The notes under the pieces are model-generated. The model saw only the letters and a program-made list of their open reading frames with translations, searched no databases and was not told the origin of the DNA. DNA of 64,000 bases, from positions 558,001 to 622,000 of the forward strand of contig CAVSJQ010000022.1 of the NCBI GenBank assembly GCA_963728355.1, in the 5' to 3' direction. Made by a program: the position numbers and the translations under genes. This document shows positions 8,587 through 16,052 of the stretch, piece after piece; the first letter of the stretch is position 1; every line of letters begins with the position of its first letter. Source of the stretch: Sva-07 sp963728355. GTDB lineage: Bacteria; Actinomycetota; Acidimicrobiia; Acidimicrobiales; Ilumatobacteraceae.

Positions 8587-9410
8587 CCGAACGCTCCCAT
8601 CATCGCTCTGCTGATCGGGCGGCAGAGTTCTCGCAGCCGGGCGCAGCCGTCGACACCGATGGCGTCGTACGGACCGGCGGCGAGTTCGTCGGTGCGCGTT
8701 TCGATCCAGTCGCGCCGCTTGCGACCGAGATCGGTGAACGCGAGGTCCGAGTCGAGCCACCCCCGCTCGCGGAGCCGTTCCTCGGCGCCCAGCCAGTCGT
8801 CGCCGGTCCGCTGGCGTGTCGCCCTCAAGACGTCCGCCGACACGTCGCCGGCTGCAGCGTGGGTGACCAGTGCCTCGCAGCCGTCGAGGCCTTCGACGGC
8901 GAGCGCCACGATGTGTCCGTCACCGCGGAACTCGCGCAACAGCGTCTGCGCATGCCACAGCACGAGGTGCGGCTCCTCCGGCCATGCGAGCCCGGCATGC
9001 CCGGCGAACAACGGACGGCCCGCCGGGCGGACGCATGCGGCGACCGCCGCTGCCCGTGCGAGTTCGGCCGCCTCCGATGTCTCCGGCGTGTCGACGAAGG
9101 CGCCGGCGTGGGCTCGGATCATGCGGTCCGCGCCTCGCAGTCGGGCAGCGGTGACCTCGCTCGGCGACACCCGGTCCCAGACGTCGCGCATGCTGCGCCG
9201 CACGAGGTCGGGATCGAAGTTGAAGAACGTTGCGATCACGACGTCGGCGCTCACTGCGCCCATCGGTGCCGACCGTGAGGCGAAGTAGCCGGCCATGTGG
9301 TCGTCGAGGCCGATCGCTCGATACTCGTCGCGCGCTTCGGCGGCGAAATAGATCGCACCGTGGATCGGCTCGAGCGTGCGCCATGTCTTGCGAGCGGTGA
9401 TCGGGTCCAT
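8583..9410 (-). CDS. SCO6745-like family protein
   Basis: A 275-residue actinobacterial protein. The opening (ARKTWRTLEPIHGAIYFAAEARDEYRAIGL), GYFASRSAPMG and ATFFNFDPDLV segments match the SCO6745 family known from Streptomyces and mycobacteria. The C-terminal third resembles a winged-helix module (TRQRTGDDWLGAEERLRERGWL followed by FTDLGRKRRDWIE), as in MarR-like regulators, but no ligand is known. Function is not established. Its TGA overlaps the TTG of the TrmO-like gene, so both are one transcript. Confidence 0.75.
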   Translation of the reverse strand: MDPITARKTWRTLEPIHGAIYFAAEARDEYRAIGLDDHMAGYFASRSAPMGAVSADVVIATFFNFDPDLVRRSMRDVWDRVSPSEVTAARLRGADRMIRAHAGAFVDTPETSEAAELARAAAVAACVRPAGRPLFAGHAGLAWPEEPHLVLWHAQTLLREFRGDGHIVALAVEGLDGCEALVTHAAAGDVSADVLRATRQRTGDDWLGAEERLRERGWLDSDLAFTDLGRKRRDWIETRTDELAAGPYDAIGVDGCARLRELCRPISRAMMGAFG

Positions 9411-9452
9411 CGTGCGAGTGTCGCAGGGCGACGTTCGCCGCCTGCGATCGGG

Positions 9453-9740
9453 TCACATGCGGTCGAGCAGCTCGTCCTGGCGGAGTTCGAGCGATGCGAT
9501 CTCCTCGACCACCTTGGCGCGGTGCTTCGCGTGAGCGTCGACGTGACGGCGCGCATCGCGGGCTTCGAACGAGGCGCCGGCGGTCTCGGCGACCAGCGCA
9601 CGGATCTCCTGGTCGTCGGCGTCGTCGCCGAGGTAGATCATCTGCTCGTCGATCACGGCCAGCTCCGCGCGGAGGGACTTCAACCGTGTCGCCACTTGCG
9701 ACAGCCGACGTTCGACGAGCCAGTTGCCCACGACGCACAT
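9453..9740 (-). CDS. Small coiled-coil protein
   Basis: A 95-residue, highly charged protein that is almost entirely helical, with heptad-like Leu/Ala spacing (LVERRLSQVATRLKSLRAELAVIDEQ and the C-terminal VVEEIASLELRQDELLDRM). No catalytic motif is visible. I take ATG 9740 (MCVVGNWLVERR) as start; ATG 9758 would add MSPGRS. No function can be assigned; similar short coiled-coil proteins are common beside actinobacterial housekeeping genes. Confidence 0.6.
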   Translation of the reverse strand: MCVVGNWLVERRLSQVATRLKSLRAELAVIDEQMIYLGDDADDQEIRALVAETAGASFEARDARRHVDAHAKHRAKVVEEIASLELRQDELLDRM

Positions 9741-9861
9741 GCTACGTCCCGGCGACATGGCCGCGAGGGAGCCCACCGACCAACAACACGAATCGTCCGG
9801 CGACGACCCGCAGTCGGGCGAGGAGCACCGCCGGGCCGACGAACGAGACCACGCAGAACGG

Positions 9862-9935
9862 TGCCCCGGGTCGGACTCGAACCGACACTTGACGGTGTTT
9901 GAGACCGTTGCCTCTGCCAATTGGGCTACCGGGGC
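9862..9935 (-). tRNA. tRNA with anticodon CAA (Leu codon UUG) but class I shape
   Basis: Read on the minus strand the 74-base cloverleaf has acceptor arms GCCCCGG/CCGGGGC (seven pairs), a D-arm with GCC/GGC, anticodon stem ACGGT/ACCGT with loop CTCAAAC (anticodon CAA at 9899-9901), a five-base variable loop CAAGT, and T-arm GTCGG-TTCGAGT-CCGAC. A discriminator A follows and CC is encoded, but not the final A. CAA reads UUG leucine, yet leucine tRNAs normally carry a long variable arm, which is absent. It may be a non-standard leucine tRNA or a tRNA with another role. Confidence 0.85.
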
Positions 9936-10012
9936 CGCGTGCGACGGCGAGACTAGCGGGCTTACCCGTCGGTAGCTCCCCGGTTCGCCGCGAGCGGTCT
10001 AGCCTGCCGACA

Positions 10013-11191
10013 ATGCTCGCTTTCACCTTCCCGGGCCAGGGGTCGCAACGACCTGGCATGGGACTTCCCTGGCGCGAACACGAGAGTTGGGAGCTGGTCG
10101 ACGAGGCCAGCGACATCGCCGGCCGAGATGTCGGCGCCCTGCTCTGCGCTGCCGACGCCGAAGAACTCAAGGACACCCGCAACGCTCAGCTGACCACGTT
10201 CGTGTCGAGCCTCATGGTGCTCGACGCCGTCGAGCGTGTCGGCATCGCCCCCAGCTACTGCGCCGGCCACAGCCTGGGCGAGTACACCGCGCTGACGGCC
10301 ACTGGCGCCCTGGGGTTCGACGACGGGCTGCGGCTCGTCTGCGAACGCAGCGCCGCGATGCACGACGCCGGCCTCGCCCGCCCCGGCACGATGGCGGCCG
10401 TCCTGGGCCTCGACGACGACCAGGTCGACGTGGCCTGCCGCCGTGCCGACGCCGACGTGTGGGTCGCCAACTTCAACGCACCGGGCCAGGTCGTCATCGC
10501 CGGGTCACCCGACGGCGTCGCTGCGGCCACGACGCATGCGAAGGATCTCGGGGCCAAGAAGGTCATGCCGCTGCAGGTCGCAGGCGCCTTCCACACGCCG
10601 TACATGACCGCCGCACGCGACCGTCTGCGTGCCGCGCTCGCCGACGCCGATCCCCGCGACAGCGACGTGCCGGTCGTGTCGAACGTCGACGCGCTCGCCC
10701 ACGACCAGGCGGCCGACTGGTCGAGTCTGCTGTCGGCGCAACTGTCGAGCCCGGTCCGCTGGAAGCACTGCCTGCTCACGTTGGCCGACGCCGGCGTCAC
10801 CGACTTCGCCGAACTGGGACCTGGTGCCGTGCTGACCGGCATGGCCAAGCGCACCGTCTCGGGGAGCCGCACGATCTCGGTGGCGACGCCGGAGGATCTC
10901 GACAAGCTGCTCGAATGGGTTGGGGCAGGAACACCGTCCGGCCCCCCGCATCAGGAGGGCGAGCACCTCTTCGCCGTGGAACGCCTGGTGGTCAGCCCTG
11001 CCGCGGGCATCTTCACACCGGTCGCCGAGCTGATCGAGGGGTCGGAGATCTCCGTCGGCACAGTCGTCGGCCACGTGGGCGACATCGAGGTTCGCTCGCC
11101 GTTTGCCGGCGTGCTGCAGAGCTTCATCGCGCTCGACACCGAGCGCATCACCAGCCGGCAGCCGATCGCCTGGCTTCGTACCGAGCAGTGA
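10013..11191 (+). CDS. fabD: Malonyl-CoA:ACP transacylase with C-terminal biotinyl/lipoyl-like domain
   Basis: Transfers malonyl from CoA to acyl carrier protein, the entry step of FAS-II elongation. Residues 1-300 are a full FabD: FPGQGSQ at 6-12, nucleophile Ser87 in GHSLGE, Arg112, and His194 in AGAFHTPYM. The start ATG 10013 gives MLAFTFPGQG, the normal N-terminus. The protein is 392 residues, about 80 longer than usual. The extra part (about 318-390) has two similar half-motifs, SPAAGIFTPV and SPFAGVLQSF, like a biotinyl/lipoyl barrel-sandwich, but without the modified lysine. First gene of the fab cluster, 16 bases before fabH. Confidence 0.95.
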   Translation: MLAFTFPGQGSQRPGMGLPWREHESWELVDEASDIAGRDVGALLCAADAEELKDTRNAQLTTFVSSLMVLDAVERVGIAPSYCAGHSLGEYTALTATGALGFDDGLRLVCERSAAMHDAGLARPGTMAAVLGLDDDQVDVACRRADADVWVANFNAPGQVVIAGSPDGVAAATTHAKDLGAKKVMPLQVAGAFHTPYMTAARDRLRAALADADPRDSDVPVVSNVDALAHDQAADWSSLLSAQLSSPVRWKHCLLTLADAGVTDFAELGPGAVLTGMAKRTVSGSRTISVATPEDLDKLLEWVGAGTPSGPPHQEGEHLFAVERLVVSPAAGIFTPVAELIEGSEISVGTVVGHVGDIEVRSPFAGVLQSFIALDTERITSRQPIAWLRTEQ

Positions 11192-11207
11192 TGGGCAGGA
11201 TCTGACC

Positions 11208-12185
11208 ATGCCGAGCGTTCCCGCAGGCGTCCGGGGCGCTGCGATCACCGGGTGGGGCACCGCGCTGCCCGACCGGGTCGTGACCAATCAGGACCTCGAA
11301 ACGACCCTCGACACCAACGATGCATGGATCACCGAGCGGACCGGCATCCGCGAACGTCACGTCGGCGGAACCACCGCCGGCCTGTCGGTCGAAGCCGGCC
11401 GCCGAGCGCTCGAACGCGCCGGGCTGCATCCGGGCGACATCGATGCCCTCGTGCTGGCGACGACCACACCCGACCGTGCCGTACCGGGCACGTCGGCCAC
11501 GGTCCAGCACGCGCTGGGACTGTCGTGCGGCGCCTACGACCTCAACGCCGCCTGTTCGGGGTGGGTGTACGGGCTCGTCAACGCCCACGGCTTGATCGCA
11601 CTGGGCGCCGAGAAGATCCTGGTCATCGGTACCGACACCCTGGCGCGGATCACCGACTGGACCGACCGCAACACCGCCATCCTTTTCGCCGACGGTGCCG
11701 GCGCGGCCGTGCTCGAAGCCGTCGACGGCCACGGTCAGCTGCTCGGCTGGGATCTCGCCGCCGACGGCAGCGCCGAAGAGGCGCTGTACGCCGAGGTCGG
11801 CGGCACGCTCCAGATGGAGGGCCGCGAGGTGTTCCGGCGCGCCGTTCGGATCATGGTCGACTCCGCCACCAGGTCGATGGAAGCCGCCGGTGTCACCGCC
11901 GACGACCTGGCGCTCGTCGTGCCGCACCAGGCCAACATCCGGATCATCTCGGCGTCGTGCGAACGGCTCGGGATCGGCCTCGATCGCGCCTCGATCGTGC
12001 TCGACCGGACCGGCAACACGTCCGCCGCGTCGATTCCCCTGGCCCTCGCGGACGCATTGGATCGCGGGCGTGTGTGCCAAGGTGAGCTGGTGTTGTTCGT
12101 CGGGTTCGGTGCAGGAATGACTGCGGCCAGTGCCGTCGTGCGGTGGAGCGCTGCGGTGCCGGATCCCCACGGTGCGCCGTCGTGA
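11208..12185 (+). CDS. fabH: 3-oxoacyl-ACP synthase III
   Basis: Starts fatty-acid chains by condensing an acyl-CoA primer with malonyl-ACP. The 325-residue thiolase-fold protein has the complete triad: Cys116 in NAACSGW, His240 in VPHQANIRI, and Asn270 in RTGNTSAAS. The ATG at 11208 gives MPSVPAGVRGAAITGWGTALP, matching the family's N-terminal strand. It follows fabD closely and its stop overlaps the GTG of fabG, so the cluster is one operon. Primer choice (straight or branched) cannot be judged from sequence alone. Confidence 0.95.
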   Translation: MPSVPAGVRGAAITGWGTALPDRVVTNQDLETTLDTNDAWITERTGIRERHVGGTTAGLSVEAGRRALERAGLHPGDIDALVLATTTPDRAVPGTSATVQHALGLSCGAYDLNAACSGWVYGLVNAHGLIALGAEKILVIGTDTLARITDWTDRNTAILFADGAGAAVLEAVDGHGQLLGWDLAADGSAEEALYAEVGGTLQMEGREVFRRAVRIMVDSATRSMEAAGVTADDLALVVPHQANIRIISASCERLGIGLDRASIVLDRTGNTSAASIPLALADALDRGRVCQGELVLFVGFGAGMTAASAVVRWSAAVPDPHGAPS

Positions 12186-12889
12186 GCCGCGTCGTGTTGA
12201 TCACCGGAGGCGCGCGCGGGATCGGCCTGGCGTGTGCCGAGCGGTTCGCCGCCCAGGGCGACCGTGTCGCGGTGACCTACAACTCCTCACCGCCGCCCGA
12301 GGGGTTCTTCGCCGTTCGCTGTGACGTCACCTCGGTCGACGACGTCGATGCTGCCTTCTCCTCCGTCGAGGAACATTTCGGCGACCCGGTCGAGGTGCTG
12401 GTGTCGAACGCCGGCATCACCCGAGACGGTCTGCTGCTGCGCATGTCGGAGGACGACTTCACCGCCGTGGTCGACGCCAACCTCACTGCGGCATATCGGG
12501 TGGTCAAGCGGGCCAGCAGGGCGATGTTGAAAGCGCGGCGGGGCCGCATCGTGCTGGTGTCGTCGGTGGTCGGGTTGCTCGGCTCGGCCGGGCAGTCGAA
12601 CTACGCTGCATCCAAGGCCGGCCTCGTCGGTTTCGCCAGGTCGATCGCACGCGAACTCGGATCTCGTTCGATCACGGTCAACGTGGTCGCTCCCGGGCCG
12701 GTCGCCACCGACATGACCGCTGCGCTCGGTGACGAGCGCCTGGGCGAGCTGACCGCGATGGTGCCGCTGCAACGCGTCGCCGAACCGGCCGAGATCGCCG
12801 GGGTCGTCGCATTCCTCGCGTCCGACGACGCTGCGTACATCACCGGGGCCGTCATCCCCGTCGATGGTGGACTCGGCATGGGACACTGA
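12182..12889 (+). CDS. fabG: 3-oxoacyl-ACP reductase
   Basis: NADPH-dependent reductase of the short-chain dehydrogenase family, second step of each FAS-II round. The 235-residue protein has the cofactor motif TGGARGIG near residue 8, NAG at the end of strand 4, and the Ser-Tyr-Lys catalytic set in SSVVG and YAASK. The GTG start at 12182 overlaps the fabH stop (GTGA). Its position between fabH and acpP supports the FabG assignment over the many other SDR proteins in the window. Confidence 0.92.
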   Translation: MSRVVLITGGARGIGLACAERFAAQGDRVAVTYNSSPPPEGFFAVRCDVTSVDDVDAAFSSVEEHFGDPVEVLVSNAGITRDGLLLRMSEDDFTAVVDANLTAAYRVVKRASRAMLKARRGRIVLVSSVVGLLGSAGQSNYAASKAGLVGFARSIARELGSRSITVNVVAPGPVATDMTAALGDERLGELTAMVPLQRVAEPAEIAGVVAFLASDDAAYITGAVIPVDGGLGMGH

Positions 12890-12961
12890 CACCGCTTCCA
12901 GATCATCCGCTCACCGCACCGGGTGTGCCACACTGCAACATCCACCGACAAGGAGAACACC

Positions 12962-13198
12962 GTGGACCCAGAACTGTTTGCCCGCTTCCGCAAGTGCGCT
13001 GTCGAAGTGCTGTCCGTCGAGGAGAGCGCCGTCGTTCCCGAGGCCAACTTCGGCGATGACCTCGATGCTGACAGCCTCGACCTCGTGGAGCTCGTGATGG
13101 CACTCGAAGAGGAATTCGACGTGTCGGTGCCCGAGGAAGAGCTCGAGGGTGTCGAGACGGTACAGCAGGCGTACGACATCGTCGCCGCGAAGCTGTGA
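12962..13198 (+). CDS. acpP: Acyl carrier protein
   Basis: Carries the growing acyl chain on a 4'-phosphopantetheine arm. The 78-residue acidic helical protein has the attachment site Ser38 in DLDADSLDLVEL. The GTG start at 12962 has a strong AAGGAG ribosome binding site five to nine bases upstream. The stop overlaps the GTG of fabF (GTGA), so translation of the two is coupled. Confidence 0.96.
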   Translation: MDPELFARFRKCAVEVLSVEESAVVPEANFGDDLDADSLDLVELVMALEEEFDVSVPEEELEGVETVQQAYDIVAAKL

Positions 13199-14388
13199 CG
13201 AGCGGCGGCCGTCGGGTCGCGGTCACGGGGCTGGGCGTCGTCGCTCCGACGGGCATCGGCCGCGACGCCTTCTGGAACGGGCTGCTCGGACCGGGTATCA
13301 CGGACGGTCAGTCGATCACGATCGACGACTGGGACCCCGCCCCCTACTTCGACAATCCCAAACAGGCGCGTCGCACCGACCGGGTCGAGCAGTTCGCCGT
13401 CGCTGCGGCGGCCGAGGCGTTCGAGCACGCAGGTGGCGTCGACGCGATCGGGGTCGAACCGAGCCGGTTCGGCACGATCTTCGCCACCGGTGTCGGGGGC
13501 CTGCACACGATCGAGGAGCAGGTGCAGATACGCCTCGAGCGCGGCGACCGGCGAGTGTCGCCGTTCCTCGTGCCGATGATGATGGCCAACGCCTCCGGCG
13601 CGTCGATCTCGATGCGCTACGGACTGCAGGGTCCGAACGAGACCATCTGCACGGCATGCGCGGCGGGTTCCCACGCGATCGCCTACGCGGCGAGATTGAT
13701 CCGCTGGGGCATCGTCGACGCGGTCGCCACGGGCGGCAGCGAGGCAGCGGCCACGCTGACGGCACTGGCCGGTTTCGGCAACATGACGGCGCTCACCAGC
13801 TCCGGCATCAGCCGCCCGTTCGATACGGAACGAGACGGGTTCGTGCTCGGCGAGGGTGCCGCCGTCCTGATCCTCGAGGAATGGGACCACGCCATCGGGC
13901 GCGGCGCCACCGTGCTCGGTGAGATCCTCGGCGGCGCCAGCAACGCCGACGCGCACCACATCACCGCACCGTCACCGGGCGGTACCGGTGCGATCGCGTG
14001 CATGCGCCTGGCGCTCGACGAGGCGGGCCTCTCCCCCGGCGATGTCCGCCAGGTCAACGCCCACGGCACCTCCACGCCGCTCAACGACGCTGCCGAAGCC
14101 GCGGCGATCACCGCGGTGTTCGGACCCGGAACCGTGCCGGTCGTGTCGACCAAGGGGGTCACGGGACACGCACTCGGCGCCGCCGGAGCGTTGGAGGCAG
14201 CGGCGTCGTTGCTCTCGATCCACCACGAGCTGATCCCGCCGACGGCGAACACGACCACGGTCGATCCGGAGATGACGATCGACCTCGTGATCGGAGCGCC
14301 ACGTCCGTGGACACCTGGACCGGTGATCTCGAACAACTTCGGCTTCGGCGGCCACAACGGCAGCGTCGTCATCGGCCCGCCGACCTGA
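13195..14388 (+). CDS. fabF: 3-oxoacyl-ACP synthase II
   Basis: Condenses malonyl-ACP with acyl-ACP in FAS-II elongation. The 397-residue protein has the elongating KAS triad Cys155 (TACAAG), His290 (VNAHGTST) and His325 (GHALGAAG), plus the C-terminal NNFGFGGHN loop. Length is slightly short of the usual 410, as the N-terminal loops are compact. GTG start at 13195 overlaps the acpP stop. The TGA is the first three bases of a palindromic repeat, and fabZ converges from the other side. Confidence 0.95.
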   Translation: MTSGGRRVAVTGLGVVAPTGIGRDAFWNGLLGPGITDGQSITIDDWDPAPYFDNPKQARRTDRVEQFAVAAAAEAFEHAGGVDAIGVEPSRFGTIFATGVGGLHTIEEQVQIRLERGDRRVSPFLVPMMMANASGASISMRYGLQGPNETICTACAAGSHAIAYAARLIRWGIVDAVATGGSEAAATLTALAGFGNMTALTSSGISRPFDTERDGFVLGEGAAVLILEEWDHAIGRGATVLGEILGGASNADAHHITAPSPGGTGAIACMRLALDEAGLSPGDVRQVNAHGTSTPLNDAAEAAAITAVFGPGTVPVVSTKGVTGHALGAAGALEAAASLLSIHHELIPPTANTTTVDPEMTIDLVIGAPRPWTPGPVISNNFGFGGHNGSVVIGPPT

Positions 14389-14426
14389 CCGTTACGCCAG
14401 GGGTCAGACCCCCGGCGTAACGGTCA
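14386..14426. repeat. Palindromic repeat, TTACGCC/GGCGTAA family (copy 1)
   Basis: A 41-base near-perfect palindrome: TGACCGTTACGCC, then AGGGGTCAGACCCCC, then GGCGTAACGGTCA. Copies 2 and 3 lie at 21510-21550 and 21586-21620. The outer bases supply the TGA of fabF on the plus strand and the TGA of fabZ on the minus strand. Placed between convergent genes, it could act as a two-way terminator. Confidence 0.85.
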
Positions 14427-14867
14427 CGCGTCGACGAGGACGAAGAGCAGATCGCACTTGCAGGCGACCTCGCCACGCACCAGGGCTCGACCCGTGCCCT
14501 TGCCGGCGCGAGCCGACATCCGGCCGAGTTCGACCTCGAGAGTGAGTTCGTCGCCCGGCACCACCTGGCGGCGGAACCGGGCGGAGTCCAGGCCGCCGAA
14601 GAGGGGCAGCTTGCCGGCAAACGTCGGATCGGACAGGACCGCAGCCGCGCCAACCTGGGCGATTGCCTCGCACATCAACACGCCGGGGAGCGTGGGTCGG
14701 CCCGGGAAGTGCCCGGCGAAGAAGTACTCGTCTCCGGTGAGCGCCCAGCGACCCGATGCCGAAACGCCCGGCACGATCGACGTGAGCTCGTCGACCAGCA
14801 GGAACGGCGGTCGGTGCGGCAGCAGTTCCTCGGGTCGCGGCAGGGCAGGGGGCTCGGAAGTCGGCAT
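14424..14867 (-). CDS. fabZ: 3-hydroxyacyl-ACP dehydratase
   Basis: Dehydrates 3-hydroxyacyl-ACP to the trans-2-enoyl form. The 147-residue hot-dog-fold protein shows ELLPHRPPFLLVDE at residues 14-27, catalytic His53 in AGHFPGRPTLPG, and Glu67 in MCEAIAQ. ATG 14867 overlaps the stop of the upstream zinc-ribbon gene (TGATG). It completes the elongation set with the convergent fab genes; an enoyl reductase is not in the window. Its stop codon is formed by the palindromic repeat. Confidence 0.92.
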   Translation of the reverse strand: MPTSEPPALPRPEELLPHRPPFLLVDELTSIVPGVSASGRWALTGDEYFFAGHFPGRPTLPGVLMCEAIAQVGAAAVLSDPTFAGKLPLFGGLDSARFRRQVVPGDELTLEVELGRMSARAGKGTGRALVRGEVACKCDLLFVLVDA

Positions 14868-15166
14868 CAGTGGGTCCAGTCCGGTCGTCGGCGTGCATGG
14901 GCGTGGTAGTGATCGGGGATCGAGCGCAGCGTGTCGTCGATCCAGAACGGGCCGAGGGACCGTTCCTCCATCACCGAGGCGAGACGGTCGTGCAACTCCT
15001 GACGGATGTCGGCGGGCGGGGCCGGATCGTGGCGGCGCCACACCACCATCGGCACGCCGCAGGAATCGCATTCGGCGATCCAGCACAACACGTCGTCGCG
15101 GAACCACTCCGTGAACGGCGTTGCCTCGCAGAGTTCGCACGCCGTGTCGCCATCCACGTCTGGCAC
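14867..15166 (-). CDS. Small zinc-ribbon-like protein of unknown function
   Basis: A 99-residue protein with cysteine pairs CELC (10-13) and CDSC (33-36), plus Cys28, arranged like a zinc ribbon. The rest is rich in Trp, Arg and His (VVWRRHDP; YHAHARRRPDW). No enzyme motif is visible. It is the leading gene of a pair with fabZ (one-base overlap TGATG), which suggests coexpression with lipid synthesis, but its role is unknown. Confidence 0.7.
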   Translation of the reverse strand: MPDVDGDTACELCEATPFTEWFRDDVLCWIAECDSCGVPMVVWRRHDPAPPADIRQELHDRLASVMEERSLGPFWIDDTLRSIPDHYHAHARRRPDWTH

Positions 15167-15175
15167 CGTACGCGA

Positions 15176-15208
15176 ACGAGGGGCCGGTCTCGTGGACCGG
15201 CCCCTCGT
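15176..15208 (-). terminator. Strong hairpin terminator after the fasciclin gene
   Basis: Perfect 14-base arms ACGAGGGGCCGGTC (15176-15189) and complement (15195-15208) around a five-base loop. It lies 47 bases downstream of the minus-strand fasciclin stop. There is no T-tract, as is common for actinobacterial hairpin terminators. Confidence 0.75.
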
Positions 15209-15255
15209 CCGAAGGGGGACTGTGTGCCGAGTTGCCTCGGCTGGTGATCAGGAGA

Positions 15256-15873
15256 TCAGGCGGGGCAGGTCTCGAGGAACGCTGCGACGTCGATGCTCGG
15301 CGGGACGAGCACGCCGTCGATCACGTGGATGACGCCATTGCTGGCCTCGACGTCGGCCGCGACCACGGTGACGCTGTCGTTGAGGGTGACGCCGTCAGAG
15401 AGGTCGACGGTGATCTCTTCGCCCTGGAGCGTCGGCACCGGGCCGTCGGTCAGGTCGGTCGACATGACGGCACCGTCAACGACGTGGTACGTGAGGATGG
15501 CGGTCAGCGGGTCGATGTTCTCCTCGAGGAGGAGGCAGTCGACGAGACCGTCCGGCAGCGCCGCGAAGGCGTCGTCGGTGGGAGCGAAGACCGTGAACGG
15601 ACCCTCGCTCGACAGCGTCTCGGCGAGGCCTGCCGCGGTGACCGCAGCGACCAGCGTCTCGAACGAACCGTTGGCCACGGCGACGTCGACGATCGTGCCG
15701 GCTTCTTCCATGTCGTCGGCGGGCGCCTCGGTGGCGGCCGGAGCCTCGGTTGCTGCGGGGGCCGCGGTCGTGTCGGCGACGTCGGCGTCGTTCGAATCGC
15801 TTCCGCAGGCGGACAGCACGACGAGGCCGGTGACGGCAGCGGCGGCGGCGAGACGGGTGTGGGACTTGCGCAT
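15256..15873 (-). CDS. Fasciclin-domain lipoprotein
   Basis: A secreted, probably membrane-anchored adhesion-type protein of 205 residues. The N-terminus is a lipoprotein signal peptide (MRKSHTRLAAAAAVTGLVV) ending in lipobox LSAC with lipid-attachment Cys23. A low-complexity linker (residues 24-55, APAATEAPAATEAPA) leads to one FAS1/fasciclin domain (about 58-200) with TIVDVAVANGSFETLV, GPFTVFAPTDDAFAAL, and the H2-type YHVVDG and NGVIHVIDGVL segments. Two Cys remain in the domain. Transcribed alone; a strong hairpin follows its stop. Confidence 0.93.
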   Translation of the reverse strand: MRKSHTRLAAAAAVTGLVVLSACGSDSNDADVADTTAAPAATEAPAATEAPADDMEEAGTIVDVAVANGSFETLVAAVTAAGLAETLSSEGPFTVFAPTDDAFAALPDGLVDCLLLEENIDPLTAILTYHVVDGAVMSTDLTDGPVPTLQGEEITVDLSDGVTLNDSVTVVAADVEASNGVIHVIDGVLVPPSIDVAAFLETCPA

Positions 15874-16052
15874 GGTGGAGATCCTTTTCCTGGTTCTTGA
15901 TTGGGGGTGTTCTGTTCACGCCGCAACGAAGCGGAGTACCAGGTGTACGACGCCGATCAGGATCCGGATGAGAATTGAGCAGGAAAACTCCTCGACGGGC
16001 GGATCGCCGCTGCGGTGGCGATCGGCGGAACCGGTCGCCGAGTCAGGGGGAG

